From Bacillota bacterium (lineage in GTDB: Bacteria > Bacillota > Clostridia > Christensenellales > Aristaeellaceae), in assembly GCA_023395615.1 (NCBI GenBank), contig JAEWYP010000019.1:1-64000 (forward strand): a stretch of 64,000 nt of DNA. The letters are read 5' to 3'. Position 1 is the first letter of the stretch, and every line of letters begins with the position of its first letter. The notes under the pieces were generated by a model. The model did not search any database. It saw only the letters and a list, made by a program, of their open reading frames with translations, and had not been told where the DNA came from. The translations under genes were made by a program, and so were the position numbers. Of the stretch, positions 8,544 to 18,671 are shown one piece after another.

Positions 8544-8572
8544 TTGTGAAAAAATGAATTTCATGATATGAT
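8544..8572 (+). promoter_or_regulatory. Promoter of araR
   Basis: TTGTGA (8544-8549) and TATGAT (8567-8572) are spaced by 17 bp and lie 60 nt before the AraR start. A GTACA half-site (ACCGTACAG, near 8610) downstream recalls half of the AraR operator and could mean weak autoregulation. Confidence 0.7.
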
Positions 8573-8631
8573 AGCGACAAAATACGGGGTGTTCAGGATG
8601 TCCGACACGAACCGTACAGGGGGAGAAGCGT

Positions 8632-9699
8632 ATGGAACCGAAGTACCAGTACGTCGCTGAAATCCTGCGGCATGATATAGCCAGCGGTCATTATAAAGAC
8701 GGCGAAGCGCTGCTTACGGAAGCGGAATTAAAGCAAAAGTTTGGGGTCAGCCGGCAGACGGTGCGGCAGGCCATATCACTACTGGAAAACGACGGACTGG
8801 TGATCCGCCGTCGCGGAAGCGGAACCTATGTAAACCACGGTGCGCGCAAGCACAGCGGAATGCTCAACGTGGGTGTAATCACCACATATATTACGGACTA
8901 CATTTTCCCCAGTATCGTTCGTGGCATTGAGAGCGCGCTTTCTGCGGAAAGTTGTATTATGAGCCTGTCTGCCACCTACAATCGTACGGATCATGAACGC
9001 TCTTTACTGCAAAGAGTGCTGGAAACCCCGCTGGACGGCCTGATTGTGGAAGGAACCAAAACGGCGCTGCCTAACCCGAACACCGCTCTGTATGAAAAAT
9101 TATGGGAACGCAACATCCCAGTCGTTTTTATCAATGGATACTATCCCCAGTTGCCAAACGCGATTTCCGTTGTGACAGACGATCTGCAGGGCGGGCGAAT
9201 GGCCGCTGCCTATCTGGCGGATCGCGGCTACACGCGGATCGGAGGAATCTTTAAAAGCGACGATATGCAAGGACATCTGCGCTACCAGGGTTTTTCCGAC
9301 GAATTGCAAAGCCGTGGCTTGCGTGTGCGTGACGAAGCGGTTTGCTGGTTTACCACCGAGAACAAACGACGTTTTCTGTCGGACGAAACCGGCACGGAGT
9401 TTGTGAGAAGTTTGGAAGAAAATGTGGAAGCCGTAGTGTGTTACAACGATGAGATCGCGCTGGAGTTGCTGAAGTTGCTGGATGAGAAGGGGATTCTGGT
9501 TCCTGCCGATCTTTCCATCGTGAGCTTCGACAACAGCGCGTATGCGGGCGTGTGTCACCCGAAACTTACGTCGCTTTCCCATCCCAAGGATGAGTTTGGG
9601 CGCATCGCTGCTGAAAAGCTGATTCATATGATCAATGGCAAACATGAAGCCAGCTCGATTTTGCCGTGGGTTATGGTGGAACGGGACAGTGTAAAGTAA
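8632..9699 (+). CDS. araR: AraR-type arabinose-responsive repressor (GntR HTH + LacI-like sensor)
   Basis: This 355-residue regulator joins an N-terminal GntR winged helix (about residues 1-68, with EAELKQKFGVSRQTVRQAISLL as the DNA-binding part and RRGSGTYV closing the wing) to a LacI/GalR-type sugar-binding domain (about 75-350). That combination is the hallmark of Bacillus AraR, which releases DNA when L-arabinose binds. GGGGGAG precedes the ATG. It lies directly upstream of araB and araD, and a palindrome close to the Bacillus AraR operator is found at the araB promoter. Function is therefore assigned from domain order plus operator plus neighbours. The effector could be a related pentose, since araA is not here. 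Confidence 0.9.
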   Translation: MEPKYQYVAEILRHDIASGHYKDGEALLTEAELKQKFGVSRQTVRQAISLLENDGLVIRRRGSGTYVNHGARKHSGMLNVGVITTYITDYIFPSIVRGIESALSAESCIMSLSATYNRTDHERSLLQRVLETPLDGLIVEGTKTALPNPNTALYEKLWERNIPVVFINGYYPQLPNAISVVTDDLQGGRMAAAYLADRGYTRIGGIFKSDDMQGHLRYQGFSDELQSRGLRVRDEAVCWFTTENKRRFLSDETGTEFVRSLEENVEAVVCYNDEIALELLKLLDEKGILVPADLSIVSFDNSAYAGVCHPKLTSLSHPKDEFGRIAAEKLIHMINGKHEASSILPWVMVERDSVK

Positions 9700-9787
9700 A
9701 CGATAATATTCTATATAACCTGCCTAAACAAGACGTTTAAGTGCATGGTAAACGGCATGGTTCCGGTAGAAATATCATCAACAACGC

Positions 9788-9816
9788 TTGCCAGAAACAT
9801 GGTTTTATGGTATAGT
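9788..9816 (+). promoter_or_regulatory. Promoter of araB
   Basis: TTGCCA (9788-9793) and TATAGT (9811-9816) are separated by 17 bp. The AraR operator starts 10 bp after the -10 box, so bound repressor would cover the transcription start. Confidence 0.8.
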
Positions 9817-9825
9817 AAAAACACT

Positions 9826-9841
9826 ATTGGTACGTACAACT
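9826..9841 (+). promoter_or_regulatory. AraR operator
   Basis: ATTGGTACGTACAACT is a near-palindrome centred on GTACGTAC (9830-9837) and differs at few positions from the Bacillus subtilis AraR operator ATTTGTACGTACAAAT. It overlaps the predicted +1 of araB. A repressor of the matching family is encoded immediately upstream. Confidence 0.85.
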
Positions 9842-9881
9842 TCAGGGCATGGCCCCTGCAGTTCGAAGGAGGATGTTTTAC

Positions 9882-11543
9882 ATGAGTAAATATACCATTG
9901 GGGTCGATTACGGTACGCTCAGTGGCCGAGCTGTATTAGTTGAGGTCGGCACAGGGAAGGAAGTCGCCTCTGCTGTATACGAATATCCTCACGCGGTGAT
10001 GGATACCCAGTTACCATGCGGAAAAAAGCTGGGGCAGGACTGGGCTTTGCAGTATCCGCAGGATTATGTGGATGTTTTGTACCATGCCGTGCCTGAAGTG
10101 ATGAAACAGTCCGGCGTGAAACCGGATGATGTAATTGGTATGGGTACGGACTTTACCGCCTGTACGGTACTGCCTGTGAAACACGACGGAACCCCGCTGT
10201 GCGACTTGCCGGAGTTTGCGGAAAACCCGCACGCCTACGTGAAACTGTGGAAACATCACGCCGCGCAGGACAAGGCGAATCAGCTGAACGAAATCGCGGC
10301 GGCACGCGGTGAAAAATGGTTGAAGAACTACGGCGGCAAAATCAGCAGCGAGTGGCTCTTCCCCAAACTGTGGCAGATTCTGGACGAAGCCCCGGAAGTA
10401 TACGCCGCAATGGATGATTTTGTAGAAGCGGCAGACTGGATCGTATGGCAGTTGACCGGCGTACAGACCCGCAACTCCTGCTGCGCCGGATACAAGGCGA
10501 TGTATAACAAAACCACCGGTTACCCGGACAAGGCGTTTTTTAAAGCATTGGATCCGCGGATGGAAAACGTGATTGCTGAAAAACTCTCCTGCCCGGTAAC
10601 GCCTCTTGGGCAAAAAGCGGGCGGGTTAACGGAAACGATGGCTGCCAAGCTGGGCCTGAGAGCGGGTACTGCCGTATCCATCGGCAATGTGGACGCACAT
10701 GTGTGCGTGCCTGCCGTAGGGATTGACGCACCCGGCAAGATGCTGGCTATTATCGGAACCTCTACCTGTCACATGATGATGGGCACCGCAGAACATCAGG
10801 TTCCCGGAATGTGCGGTGTGGTACAGGATGGCATTATGCCCGGTTTCGCTGGCTACGAGGCGGGCCAGAGCTGTGTGGGCGACCATTTTGCGTGGTTCGT
10901 GGATAACTGCTGCCCGGCCAGCTATCTGGAAGCGGCGAAAGCAAAGGGATTGAATGCGCACCAATACCTGACGGAGCTTGCCGCCAAGCAAAAGGTTGGG
11001 GAACACGGTCTGGTCGCGCTGGACTGGTGGAATGGTAACCGGAGCGTTCTGGTCGACGTAGACCTGACCGGGATGATACTGGGCATGACCCTGCAGACGA
11101 AGCCGGAAGATATGTATCGCGCGCTGGTTGAGGCCACGGCGTACGGTACCCGGATGATCATCGAAAACTACCGTGAACACGGCGTGTCAGTCGAAGCTTT
11201 CTTCGCAAGCGGCGGTATCAGCCAAAAGAATCCCATGATGATGCAAATCTACGCGGATGTGCTGAACATGGAGATAAAAATCGCGGGCAGCGCACAGGGC
11301 CCTGCACTGGGCAGCGCCATTTTTGGGGCAGTGGCAGCGGGTAAAGACGCGGGCGGTTATAACGATGTGTTCACCGCGGCGCGCGATATGGGCAAGGTAA
11401 AAGACACGGTTTATCGTCCCATCGCCGAGAATGCGAAAATGTATGACAAACTGTTTGCGGAGTATCGCGTGCTGCACGATTACTTTGGTCGTGGTGCTAA
11501 CGATGTGATGAAGCGCCTGAAAGCGATCAAAGCGCAGGCTTGA
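9882..11543 (+). CDS. araB: L-ribulokinase (FGGY family)
   Basis: This 553-residue protein should phosphorylate L-ribulose to L-ribulose 5-phosphate in L-arabinose catabolism. It begins with the FGGY phosphate-binding strand ([17 protein letters not shown]) and carries the AraB-type [12 protein letters not shown] segment near residue 87, the [12 protein letters not shown] region near 290, and the C-terminal [19 protein letters not shown] motif near 444. Length and order fit AraB (about 555-565 residues). I chose the ATG at 9882 because AAGGAGG lies 9 nt ahead; an in-frame start at 9849 has no such site. The gene is controlled by the AraR operator just upstream, and araD follows after 205 nt. 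Confidence 0.95.
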   Translation: MSKYTIGVDYGTLSGRAVLVEVGTGKEVASAVYEYPHAVMDTQLPCGKKLGQDWALQYPQDYVDVLYHAVPEVMKQSGVKPDDVIGMGTDFTACTVLPVKHDGTPLCDLPEFAENPHAYVKLWKHHAAQDKANQLNEIAAARGEKWLKNYGGKISSEWLFPKLWQILDEAPEVYAAMDDFVEAADWIVWQLTGVQTRNSCCAGYKAMYNKTTGYPDKAFFKALDPRMENVIAEKLSCPVTPLGQKAGGLTETMAAKLGLRAGTAVSIGNVDAHVCVPAVGIDAPGKMLAIIGTSTCHMMMGTAEHQVPGMCGVVQDGIMPGFAGYEAGQSCVGDHFAWFVDNCCPASYLEAAKAKGLNAHQYLTELAAKQKVGEHGLVALDWWNGNRSVLVDVDLTGMILGMTLQTKPEDMYRALVEATAYGTRMIIENYREHGVSVEAFFASGGISQKNPMMMQIYADVLNMEIKIAGSAQGPALGSAIFGAVAAGKDAGGYNDVFTAARDMGKVKDTVYRPIAENAKMYDKLFAEYRVLHDYFGRGANDVMKRLKAIKAQA

Positions 11544-11606
11544 AAAAGAAATGGCGGAAAGCCCCACCGTTCAATCTGCGATAAAGGCTCATCTGCATTA
11601 TCAGCC

Positions 11607-11670
11607 ACGGGTAAGCTGGAAGCACCATTTGCAAACGGGTAAGCTAAACCTCTTGCTACCCTTGCTTACC
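11607..11670 (+). repeat. Repeated ACGGGTAAGCT and competing hairpin in the araB-araD spacer
   Basis: ACGGGTAAGCT occurs twice, at 11607-11617 and 11635-11645, 28 nt apart. A downstream GCTTACC (11664-11670) can pair with either copy, giving two mutually exclusive hairpins. This lies in the 205-nt spacer between araB and araD and could affect transcript processing or stability. No T-run follows, so it is not a clear terminator. Confidence 0.4.
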
Positions 11671-11748
11671 GGCACCTGAACCTTTACGTAATCTGTCAGA
11701 AGGATTTTCAGCGGCTTGCTGTTTTCTGCTGAACAAAGGAGAAATCTC

Positions 11749-12453
11749 ATGTTAAAATCCCTGAAAGAAGCCGTATACGAAGCTAACATGCTGTTACCTG
11801 CGCATCAGCTGGTCACTTTTACATGGGGAAATGTGTCCGGTGTCGATCGTGAAAAGGGTCTGTTCGTGATCAAACCTTCCGGCGTACCCTACGAAGAACT
11901 GACTCCGGAAGACATGGTGGTAATGGATTTGCAGGGGAATAAGGTGGAAGGGAAAATGAACCCTTCCAGCGACACGCCTACCCATATGGAACTGTACAAC
12001 CGTTTCTCAGGCGTGGGCGGCATCGTGCATACGCACAGCCGTTGGGCTACTATTTGGGCGCAGGCCGGGCGGGAGATACCGCCCTACGGCACAACGCACG
12101 CGGATTATATTTACGGACCAGTACCGATTACCCGCTCGCTTACGAAGGATGAAGTGGAGCGCGCTTACGAACTGGAAACCGGTAAGGTGATTGCCGCGCA
12201 TTTTGAACAGGATCATCTGGACCCCAAAGCAGTGCCCTGCGTGCTGGTTCGCAACCACGGCCCTTTTGCCTGGGGGAAGGATGCGATGGAAGCCGTTCAT
12301 AACGCCGTAGTGCTGGAGGAAGTGGCCATGATGGCCTGGCACGTGGAGGCTCTGCCGATGAACCAGACGCACGAAGATATGCCGGATTATTTAAAAGAAA
12401 AACATTATCAGCGCAAACACGGCCCCAACGCATATTACGGGCAGACTAAGTAA
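11749..12453 (+). CDS. araD: L-ribulose-5-phosphate 4-epimerase
   Basis: This 234-residue enzyme converts L-ribulose 5-phosphate to D-xylulose 5-phosphate through a zinc-dependent retro-aldol mechanism. The family marks are all present: TWGNVSG near residue 23, IKPSGVPYEEL near 42, the substrate loop SSDTPTH near 75, the zinc-binding HTHS (about 95-98) and the later HGPFAWG with NAVVLEEVA. Length matches AraD. I chose the ATG at 11749, preceded by AAAGGAG at 7 nt. With AraB it makes two of the three steps of arabinose catabolism; the isomerase AraA is missing from the window. A terminator follows at once. Confidence 0.95.
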   Translation: MLKSLKEAVYEANMLLPAHQLVTFTWGNVSGVDREKGLFVIKPSGVPYEELTPEDMVVMDLQGNKVEGKMNPSSDTPTHMELYNRFSGVGGIVHTHSRWATIWAQAGREIPPYGTTHADYIYGPVPITRSLTKDEVERAYELETGKVIAAHFEQDHLDPKAVPCVLVRNHGPFAWGKDAMEAVHNAVVLEEVAMMAWHVEALPMNQTHEDMPDYLKEKHYQRKHGPNAYYGQTK

Positions 12454-12456
12454 AGC

Positions 12457-12504
12457 AATACGCTCCGACAGTTCGTGACACCCGTCCAACTTTCGGAGCG
12501 TATT
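12457..12504 (+). terminator. Inverted repeat at the end of araD
   Basis: AATACGCTCCGA (12457-12468) and TCGGAGCGTATT (12493-12504) pair perfectly over 12 bp around a 24-nt loop. The tail (TATAACC) has few Ts, so termination may be weak. Confidence 0.65.
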
Positions 12505-12545
12505 TATAACCATGGAAGCATGAAATAAGAGGAGGAGGTCTGATA

Positions 12546-12938
12546 ATGAGGCTTGGCGCGACACTCTACATCCGTAACACAGCCGAAGCGGTGGGGTTTT
12601 ATCAGGAGGCGTTTGGGTTGATGCTGGGGTATCACGAGAAGTACGAGGATGGCTCCTTTCTGCATGCGGCGCTGGAAAAAGACGGTCACGAAGTGTTCGC
12701 CATCAGCGAATGCACCAACGAGCCGTTTGTAAAAATGATGTTAGCCTCCAACCTGAAAACCGCGCGCCCAACAATGAGCTATGGGCTGGATTTTGACTCA
12801 CCGGAGGCGGTACGCAAAGCTTATGAGCTTCTTTCTGTGGACGGAACTGTACTGCTTCCGATCGGCACTTTACCCTGGAGCGCGTGCTGCGCGGAGGTCG
12901 TGGACCGCTATGGGGTCTACTGGTACCTGACTGTATAA
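12546..12938 (+). CDS. VOC family protein (glyoxalase/bleomycin-resistance fold, PhnB-like)
   Basis: This 130-residue protein shows the vicinal-oxygen-chelate pattern of paired beta-alpha-beta-beta-beta modules: LGATLYIRNTAEAVGFYQEAFGL at the start and a second module near residue 75 that ends in CCAEVVDRYGVYWYLTV. The last segment is typical of PhnB-like VOC proteins, which have no agreed substrate. A strong GAGGAGG sits 7 nt before the ATG. It stands alone between the ara terminator and a bidirectional terminator shared with mfd. No catalytic role can be given from sequence. Confidence 0.8.
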   Translation: MRLGATLYIRNTAEAVGFYQEAFGLMLGYHEKYEDGSFLHAALEKDGHEVFAISECTNEPFVKMMLASNLKTARPTMSYGLDFDSPEAVRKAYELLSVDGTVLLPIGTLPWSACCAEVVDRYGVYWYLTV

Positions 12939-12963
12939 TTACTCGCAATGCGTGCTATTTTTT

Positions 12964-12994
12964 AAAGAGCGAACCATTAACAGGTTCGCTCTTT
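12964..12994. terminator. Bidirectional terminator between the VOC gene and mfd
   Basis: AAAGAGCGAACC and GGTTCGCTCTTT pair over 12 bp around ATTAACA. A-rich and T-rich ends allow termination of the plus-strand VOC gene and of the minus-strand mfd. Confidence 0.85.
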
Positions 12995-13034
12995 TAATGA
13001 AATTGCCGGTCACAATAATCGCAGCATATAGCGT

Positions 13035-16000
13035 TTATTGTTCAGCTTTTTTCTGTTCGGTAAGTTCCCGCGAGCGATTGTGCATCTTCGTAAGAAGGTC
13101 AATCCCCAGTGCCATCGCCGCTTCAGCAGTCATATCCGCTTGACGAAGCAGCATTTCCGGCGGTTGGCGAAGACTAAACACAAGTCTGGGGTCCGTGTCG
13201 GCGGCAGCAGTATACAATACAATCGGATCGGGCATATACTGATTATCCAGCCGCAGGTGCAGCCCATCGGGTCGCAGGAACAGGTGATTGACCCCGAGTT
13301 TTCGGGTTACGGCGCGTAACTGGGCAATGGAGATCAGGTTTTTGACCGGCTCGGGAATATCGCCGAAACGGTCAATCAGTTCTTCCTCAATGTCCATGCG
13401 GGAAGTTTGATCCTCAATCATGGCGATGCGTTTATATATCTCGATCCGCATCTTTTCATCCGGTACGAAATCTGCGGGCAGGAACGCGTTCACGGCAAGC
13501 TCCACGCGGGTATCCAGTTCCGGAATTTCTTCGCGCCCCTGCGCTTCGCCCACAGCCTGCTCTATCAGCTTAACGTACATGTCATAACCTACCGTGCTCA
13601 GGTGGCCGTGCTGTTCCGGGCCCAGTACGTCGCCCGCACCGCGGATTTCCAGATCGCGCATGGCGATACGGTATCCTGCGCCAAACTCCGTAAACTCCCG
13701 TATGGCCGACAAGCGTTTCTCCGCGGTTTCGCTGAGCAGTTTGTCGCGCCGAATTGTGAAATAGGCGTACGCCTGCCGATTGCTGCGGCCTACGCGCCCG
13801 CGAATCTGGTAAAGCTGGCTCAGCCCGAAACGATCCGCATCAAAGACGATCAGGGTATTGGCCTCGGGGACGTCCAGACCACTTTCGATGATAGTAGTGC
13901 AAAGCAGAACGTCAAACGCGCCGGCGTAAAAATCCAGCATCACGTCTTCCAGCGCGTTCTCCCGCATCTGGCCGTGCGCTACCCCGATCCTTGCTTCCGG
14001 CACAAGCGTTTTCAGGCGGTCGAACATTTGCCCGATGGTGCGAACACGGTTGTATAGAAAATACACCTGACCACCGCGGTTGATTTCACGGCGGATAGCC
14101 TCGGCAATCATTGCCTCATCGTACGGTGCAACATAGGTTTTGACGGGCATCCGCTCTTCCGGCGGGGTTTCCAGTATGCTCATGTCCCGAATGCCGACCA
14201 TGCTCATGTGCAGGGTGCGGGGAATCGGCGTGGCGGACAGCGTAAGCACATCCACTGTAGTTTTGATATGTTTAATGGCTTCTTTGTGATTTACGCCGAA
14301 ACGCTGTTCCTCATCCACAATCAACAGGCCAAGATTGCGAAACTGTACATCCTTAGCCAGGATGCGGTGCGTGCCAATCAACAGATCAATCTTGCCATCT
14401 TTCAGCCTCTGGATGATTTCCTTCTGTTCTTTTGGGCTGCGAAAGCGGCTGAGCATATCAAAGGTAACGGGGAAGCCTGCGAAGCGTTTTTTAACCGTGT
14501 TCAGGTGCTGCTGAACCAGAATGGTCGTAGGCGCAAGAATGGCGACCTGTTTCCCGTCCAGCACAGCCTTGAACGCCGCACGAAGCGCAACCTCAGTCTT
14601 TCCATACCCCACGTCTCCGCACAGCAGGCGATCCATGTTGCGTGGGCTTTCCATATCTGTGAAAATTTGCTCCACACACTGTTGCTGATCGGCGGTCAGT
14701 TCATAGGGGAACATGTCTTCAAATTCCCGTTGCCATGGCGTTTCATGGCTGAAAGCGTACCCTGGCGTCTTCTGCCGCGCTGCGTACAGTTCGGCCAGGT
14801 CAAAAGCCAGTTTCTTAAGCCCGGCCTTAACTTTACTCTTTTGTCGTTCCCATTCGCCGCCGCCTAAGCGATTCAGTTTTGGCGCGCTGTGCTCCGCACC
14901 GATAAACTTCTGCACACGGTCAAACTGGTCGGTTGGAACGTACAGTTTGTCATTTCCCAGATAACGGATCAGCAGATAATCCCGTGTGATCCCTTCGGTG
15001 TTGAGCTGCACTACGCCGTCAAAAATGCCTACGCCATGGATGTCGTGTACCACGAAATCACCGGGTTTGAGGTCGGTAAAGGACGCAATGCGTTCCCCGG
15101 CGTTTTGGCGTTTCTTTGCCCGTTGATAACTGGTACCAAAGAGATCGCTGTCCGCGACCAGACAAAGCCCGGCTGCGGCATTGCGAAAGCCTTTGCTGAA
15201 GCTGACGGGCAGCAGGATCACTTCTCCGGCGATCAGGTTGCCGTCCAGCGTATCGGCATAGGTGGCGGGGGTTCCATGTTCGGACAAAGCGCGCAAAAGG
15301 CGGCGGCCGCGCGCCTCGCCGCCAGTGAGCAGCACGATTGCCATGCCCTGTTCCTTCCAACCGGCAATATCCTTACAAAGCGGCTCCAAACGGCTTTGGT
15401 AGGGCATGACAGGCTCGCTCTGCCAGGCGAACGCCGATTCGGGGTTCAGGCGGCCAAGGCCGCGTGTGAGATCGCTCAACGCGGTGACGGAACGGTGGGC
15501 AAACGAAGCAAGCAGATCATCGTAGGTATACAGCAGATTCCGTTGCGCGTCAAAGCCGTCGCCGCGGCGCGCCGCCTCCTGCCATTCTTCCAGAAAAGCG
15601 TCGCGTTTTGTTTTCACGCGAATCTGCAGTTGATCCGGCTGATCCACCAGAACGATGGGATCGGTCAGATAATCCGTCGCAAAACAGGCATCTGGGCAAA
15701 GCACGTTCATCCACATGGGTGCGGTGCGGATCGGATGGCCGTCCCGCACGCGTTGCACGTCGTCGAGATGGCGCTTCAACTGGGCCTCCCGCTCCTGTTC
15801 GGCTGATAGCGTATCCACAGGGCGCGGTGCGTGCGTCGGCTTACCTTTGGCTTTCGCGTCGGCATCCAGGATTGCGGTTGCGGCCATCTCTTTTACAGCG
15901 TCGTTTTCTTCGTCCAGCTGATCCAGCGCGGCCAGAAAAGAATCCGTTGCCGACAGCTCTGTTGGTATCCCCGCTTCCGAAGAGGGCCTGATCAGTGTTG

Positions 16001-16748
16001 CGACGGATGCCACGGCACGATAAGCGGCTTCCAGACGATCTGCGGCAGCGGAAGCGTGATCGGGAATGCATTCCGTAGCCGGACCGAGGCGAACCTCTTT
16101 CACCCGCGCAATGCTCCGCTGGCTGATGCAATCGAAGCGCCGGATCGTATCAACTTCATCGCCGAAGAATTCGATACGGATGGCGTCGGTTTCGTTGGGA
16201 GGGAAAACATCCAAAATGTCGCCGCGTATCGCGCACTGACCTTTGCCCTCCACCATGGGAACGCGCTCGTAACCGTTTTGCACAAGCCGATCCACAAGCC
16301 GGGTGGGGGAAATGGTTTGACTTTCGTTTAGAGACAGCGAGGCGTTGCGGAAACGTTCCACTGGACAGCAACGGTCCAATGCGCCTTCTGCGGACAAACA
16401 AAGTATGCGCAGGCGGCCCGCGGCGGCTTCCTCAAGCACCCCAAGCCTTTGCCAGGTGCTTTCCTGGCTGGCGGCAGCGCGGCTGAACTGCACGTCCCGT
16501 GTGGGGAGCATCGCGGCGCTCTCGCCCGTTAAGCGGGTAATATCCTGCGCCTGTTTTTGGGCGGTCAGTTCCGTTGGAGAGATCAGCACTACAGGGCGAC
16601 CCGTACGGTGTGCAACAGCAGCGGCGAAAAAGGGGCGTTCCCCTTCGGAAAGCCCGCCGACGGCTACACAGTTGCGGGCCTTTACCCGGGCAAGCAGTTC
16701 TTTCCATTGCGGCAGCGCGGAATATGCGCTGAATAATCCTTCGTTCAT
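13035..16748 (-). CDS. mfd: Transcription-repair coupling factor
   Basis: This 1237-residue ATP-dependent translocase removes stalled RNA polymerase from DNA lesions and recruits UvrA. The N-terminal UvrB-like region is followed by the RNA polymerase interaction domain ([20 protein letters not shown] near residue 550), then the two RecA-like motor domains: Walker A in [14 protein letters not shown], the DEEQ box in [11 protein letters not shown], and [12 protein letters not shown]. The TRG region ([20 protein letters not shown]) and QIRGRVGRS follow, then the C-terminal TRCF domain. Size is normal for the family. It starts with ATG overlapping the pth stop by 4 nt. The order purR-glmU-pth-mfd matches the Bacillus locus with several genes lost. 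Confidence 0.97.
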   Translation of the reverse strand: MNEGLFSAYSALPQWKELLARVKARNCVAVGGLSEGERPFFAAAVAHRTGRPVVLISPTELTAQKQAQDITRLTGESAAMLPTRDVQFSRAAASQESTWQRLGVLEEAAAGRLRILCLSAEGALDRCCPVERFRNASLSLNESQTISPTRLVDRLVQNGYERVPMVEGKGQCAIRGDILDVFPPNETDAIRIEFFGDEVDTIRRFDCISQRSIARVKEVRLGPATECIPDHASAAADRLEAAYRAVASVATLIRPSSEAGIPTELSATDSFLAALDQLDEENDAVKEMAATAILDADAKAKGKPTHAPRPVDTLSAEQEREAQLKRHLDDVQRVRDGHPIRTAPMWMNVLCPDACFATDYLTDPIVLVDQPDQLQIRVKTKRDAFLEEWQEAARRGDGFDAQRNLLYTYDDLLASFAHRSVTALSDLTRGLGRLNPESAFAWQSEPVMPYQSRLEPLCKDIAGWKEQGMAIVLLTGGEARGRRLLRALSEHGTPATYADTLDGNLIAGEVILLPVSFSKGFRNAAAGLCLVADSDLFGTSYQRAKKRQNAGERIASFTDLKPGDFVVHDIHGVGIFDGVVQLNTEGITRDYLLIRYLGNDKLYVPTDQFDRVQKFIGAEHSAPKLNRLGGGEWERQKSKVKAGLKKLAFDLAELYAARQKTPGYAFSHETPWQREFEDMFPYELTADQQQCVEQIFTDMESPRNMDRLLCGDVGYGKTEVALRAAFKAVLDGKQVAILAPTTILVQQHLNTVKKRFAGFPVTFDMLSRFRSPKEQKEIIQRLKDGKIDLLIGTHRILAKDVQFRNLGLLIVDEEQRFGVNHKEAIKHIKTTVDVLTLSATPIPRTLHMSMVGIRDMSILETPPEERMPVKTYVAPYDEAMIAEAIRREINRGGQVYFLYNRVRTIGQMFDRLKTLVPEARIGVAHGQMRENALEDVMLDFYAGAFDVLLCTTIIESGLDVPEANTLIVFDADRFGLSQLYQIRGRVGRSNRQAYAYFTIRRDKLLSETAEKRLSAIREFTEFGAGYRIAMRDLEIRGAGDVLGPEQHGHLSTVGYDMYVKLIEQAVGEAQGREEIPELDTRVELAVNAFLPADFVPDEKMRIEIYKRIAMIEDQTSRMDIEEELIDRFGDIPEPVKNLISIAQLRAVTRKLGVNHLFLRPDGLHLRLDNQYMPDPIVLYTAAADTDPRLVFSLRQPPEMLLRQADMTAEAAMALGIDLLTKMHNRSRELTEQKKAEQ

Positions 16749-17371
16749 TCCGTTGCTCCTGCAGGGTCGGCCGGTTTTTCAACCTGCGGTTTAGGCAGCT
16801 TGGGCTTGCGGGTATTATAACGGTTCATAGCGGCAGCCGTGCCATTGCGCATCCATTCCAGCACCGCGTCCGCCGCCTGCTGATACGCCTCATACGCGGC
16901 TTTGCGCTCATCCGGGGAATTGTAATGGGAAAGTACCCAATCCGCCAGATCATATTCCGGCGGACAGCCGCCCGTGCCAACGCGCAGACGGGAGAAACCC
17001 TCCGTACCGATGCAGGAAACAATGCTTCTCATGCCGTTATGCGTTCCGGCGCTTCCGTTGGGACGAATGCGAATCCACCCCGGGGCCAGGTCGATATCGT
17101 CGTAAATCACCAGCAGGTTTTCCGGCGGCAACTTATACCAGGCTAAGAGGTCCCGCACGGCTTCACCACTCAGGTTCATATAGGTTTGCGGTTTGCACAG
17201 CACTATTTTTTGCCCTTCGAACAGGCCTTCGCCGATCAGCGCATTGCTCTTTTTACGGTTGATCGGGATATTCAGTTTTTCAGACAACATGGTAAGAACA
17301 TCGAAACCAACGTTATGCCTGGTGTGATCGTACTTGTCTCCGGGGTTTCCCAACCCGACGATTAAAAACAT
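16745..17371 (-). CDS. pth: Peptidyl-tRNA hydrolase
   Basis: This 208-residue enzyme releases peptides from peptidyl-tRNA that dropped off the ribosome. The N terminus MFLIVGLGNPGDKYDHTRHNVGF contains the conserved Asn9 and catalytic His19. IYDDIDLAPGWIRIRPNGSAGTHNGMRSI is the second signature. I chose the ATG at 17371 because GGAGGG lies just ahead of it; an ATG 12 nt upstream is part of that ribosome binding site. The C-terminal 20-odd residues (RKPKLPKPQVEKPADPAG) form a basic, proline-rich tail beyond the usual end. The stop overlaps the mfd start (ATGA), so they are coupled. Confidence 0.96.
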   Translation of the reverse strand: MFLIVGLGNPGDKYDHTRHNVGFDVLTMLSEKLNIPINRKKSNALIGEGLFEGQKIVLCKPQTYMNLSGEAVRDLLAWYKLPPENLLVIYDDIDLAPGWIRIRPNGSAGTHNGMRSIVSCIGTEGFSRLRVGTGGCPPEYDLADWVLSHYNSPDERKAAYEAYQQAADAVLEWMRNGTAAAMNRYNTRKPKLPKPQVEKPADPAGATE

Positions 17372-17458
17372 AAACCCTCCCAACGCGCCGTTACACGACG
17401 CAAGGCGAGGATGGACGATCCACCCCCGCTTGAATGCCGGAATATATTTCGCCGCGTT

Positions 17459-18604
17459 TTATAACTTTCCCTGCTCCTTGCGGCGTTTTACCCAATCTTC
17501 TTTGATGACTCCGCGAGCGCGGGCTACAAACAGCGCGTCCTCCGGCACATCCTCAACCACGGTGCTTCCGGCGGCAATATAGGCGTTTTTACCCACATGC
17601 ACAGGGGCAATCATATTGCAGTTGCAGCCGATAAAAGCGTTATCATCAATGGTGGAACGGCTTTTCACCTTACCGTCGTAGTTCACAAAGACCACACCGC
17701 AACCCAGATTGATATGCTTTCCCAGATCACTGTCACCTACGTATGTCAGATGGCTTACTTTGGTACCATCGCCGATATGGCTGTTCTTAATCTCCACAAA
17801 ATCGCCGATACGGCAGCCCTCGCCGATGGCGGCTTCCGGCCGCAGGTAAGCGAAGGGGCCTACCGTAGTGCGTGCCCCGACATGGCAATGGAGTAACACG
17901 CTGTTTTCCACCGTTACGCCGTCTCCCAGAACGGCGCTGTCCATACGGTTGTTGGGGTAGAGGGTGCAGCCTGCGCCGATCACCGTGGCACCCTGCAGCA
18001 GATTGCCCGCGTATATCATCGTTCCCGCGCCGATCCGAACATCCGCTTCGATCACGGTACGGTCGGGGTCCGGGATCACTACGCCGCCCGCAATATGCCT
18101 CCGTACAATCTCCGCTTGCAGGAATCGGTAGGCGGCACCGAACCCTTCGGCGTCGGTTATGGACACATAGGCTTCGGGGCTTTGCGCGTGCACGACTTTA
18201 ACGGCTTCGCCGTGATCATCCAGCGCTGAGGTCAGGCTATTCAGCGAAAGCGTGTTCTTCAGGGGCAGTTGGTTCAGCAACGCAGCCGGCAGAGCCATTG
18301 CGAGCGGCGTTTTCATATCGGCCAGCAAAACCGCGGCAGGACGCTTTTCCGCCTGCGCGATCAGCGCGCCGTATGTGGCGGCGTTCAGGCAGGGAGCGGT
18401 TTCCTGCGTAATCAGTATGGTCGCAACGTCTTTTGCCAGCAGGGCGCGCAGAGCCTCCGGATCCGTGGGCTGTCCGGCAGCAGCAGACAGGCCTGCATCC
18501 GAAAGCGCCTGCTCCACATGCGCGCGGCACACGCGGCCTAAAAGCGACATAGAGGAAAAAGGATTACCGGGATTGTTCAGGATAACACATAGAATACGTT
18601 TCAT
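17459..18604 (-). CDS. GlmU-like glucosamine-1-phosphate N-acetyltransferase with degenerate uridyltransferase domain
   Basis: This 381-residue protein has an intact left-handed beta-helix (about residues 175-355) with the GlmU acetyltransferase marks: PFAYLRP at 250-256, catalytic His285 in KVSHLTYVGD and NYDG at 308-311. The first ~170 residues align in outline with the GlmU nucleotidyltransferase domain but are short, and the LAAGxGTRM signature is replaced by ILNNPGNPFSS and the GDxPL metal-site region by TQETAPCL. The full family has about 450 residues. I infer that it makes GlcNAc-1-phosphate but cannot make UDP-GlcNAc, so another uridyltransferase is needed. It sits where glmU sits in Bacillus, between purR and pth. 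GAGGTG precedes the ATG. Confidence 0.8.
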   Translation of the reverse strand: MKRILCVILNNPGNPFSSMSLLGRVCRAHVEQALSDAGLSAAAGQPTDPEALRALLAKDVATILITQETAPCLNAATYGALIAQAEKRPAAVLLADMKTPLAMALPAALLNQLPLKNTLSLNSLTSALDDHGEAVKVVHAQSPEAYVSITDAEGFGAAYRFLQAEIVRRHIAGGVVIPDPDRTVIEADVRIGAGTMIYAGNLLQGATVIGAGCTLYPNNRMDSAVLGDGVTVENSVLLHCHVGARTTVGPFAYLRPEAAIGEGCRIGDFVEIKNSHIGDGTKVSHLTYVGDSDLGKHINLGCGVVFVNYDGKVKSRSTIDDNAFIGCNCNMIAPVHVGKNAYIAAGSTVVEDVPEDALFVARARGVIKEDWVKRRKEQGKL

Positions 18605-18671
18605 ATCATTTCACCTCAAAAGACAGATTGAACAACCTGTGATCGTTAAAAGGAAAGGGGAAAGCATCCGA

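Noticed and set aside
9715..9770. Catabolite-response (cre) site upstream of araB
   Set aside because: TGGTAAACGGCATGG resembles a cre only loosely and lacks the palindromic second half.
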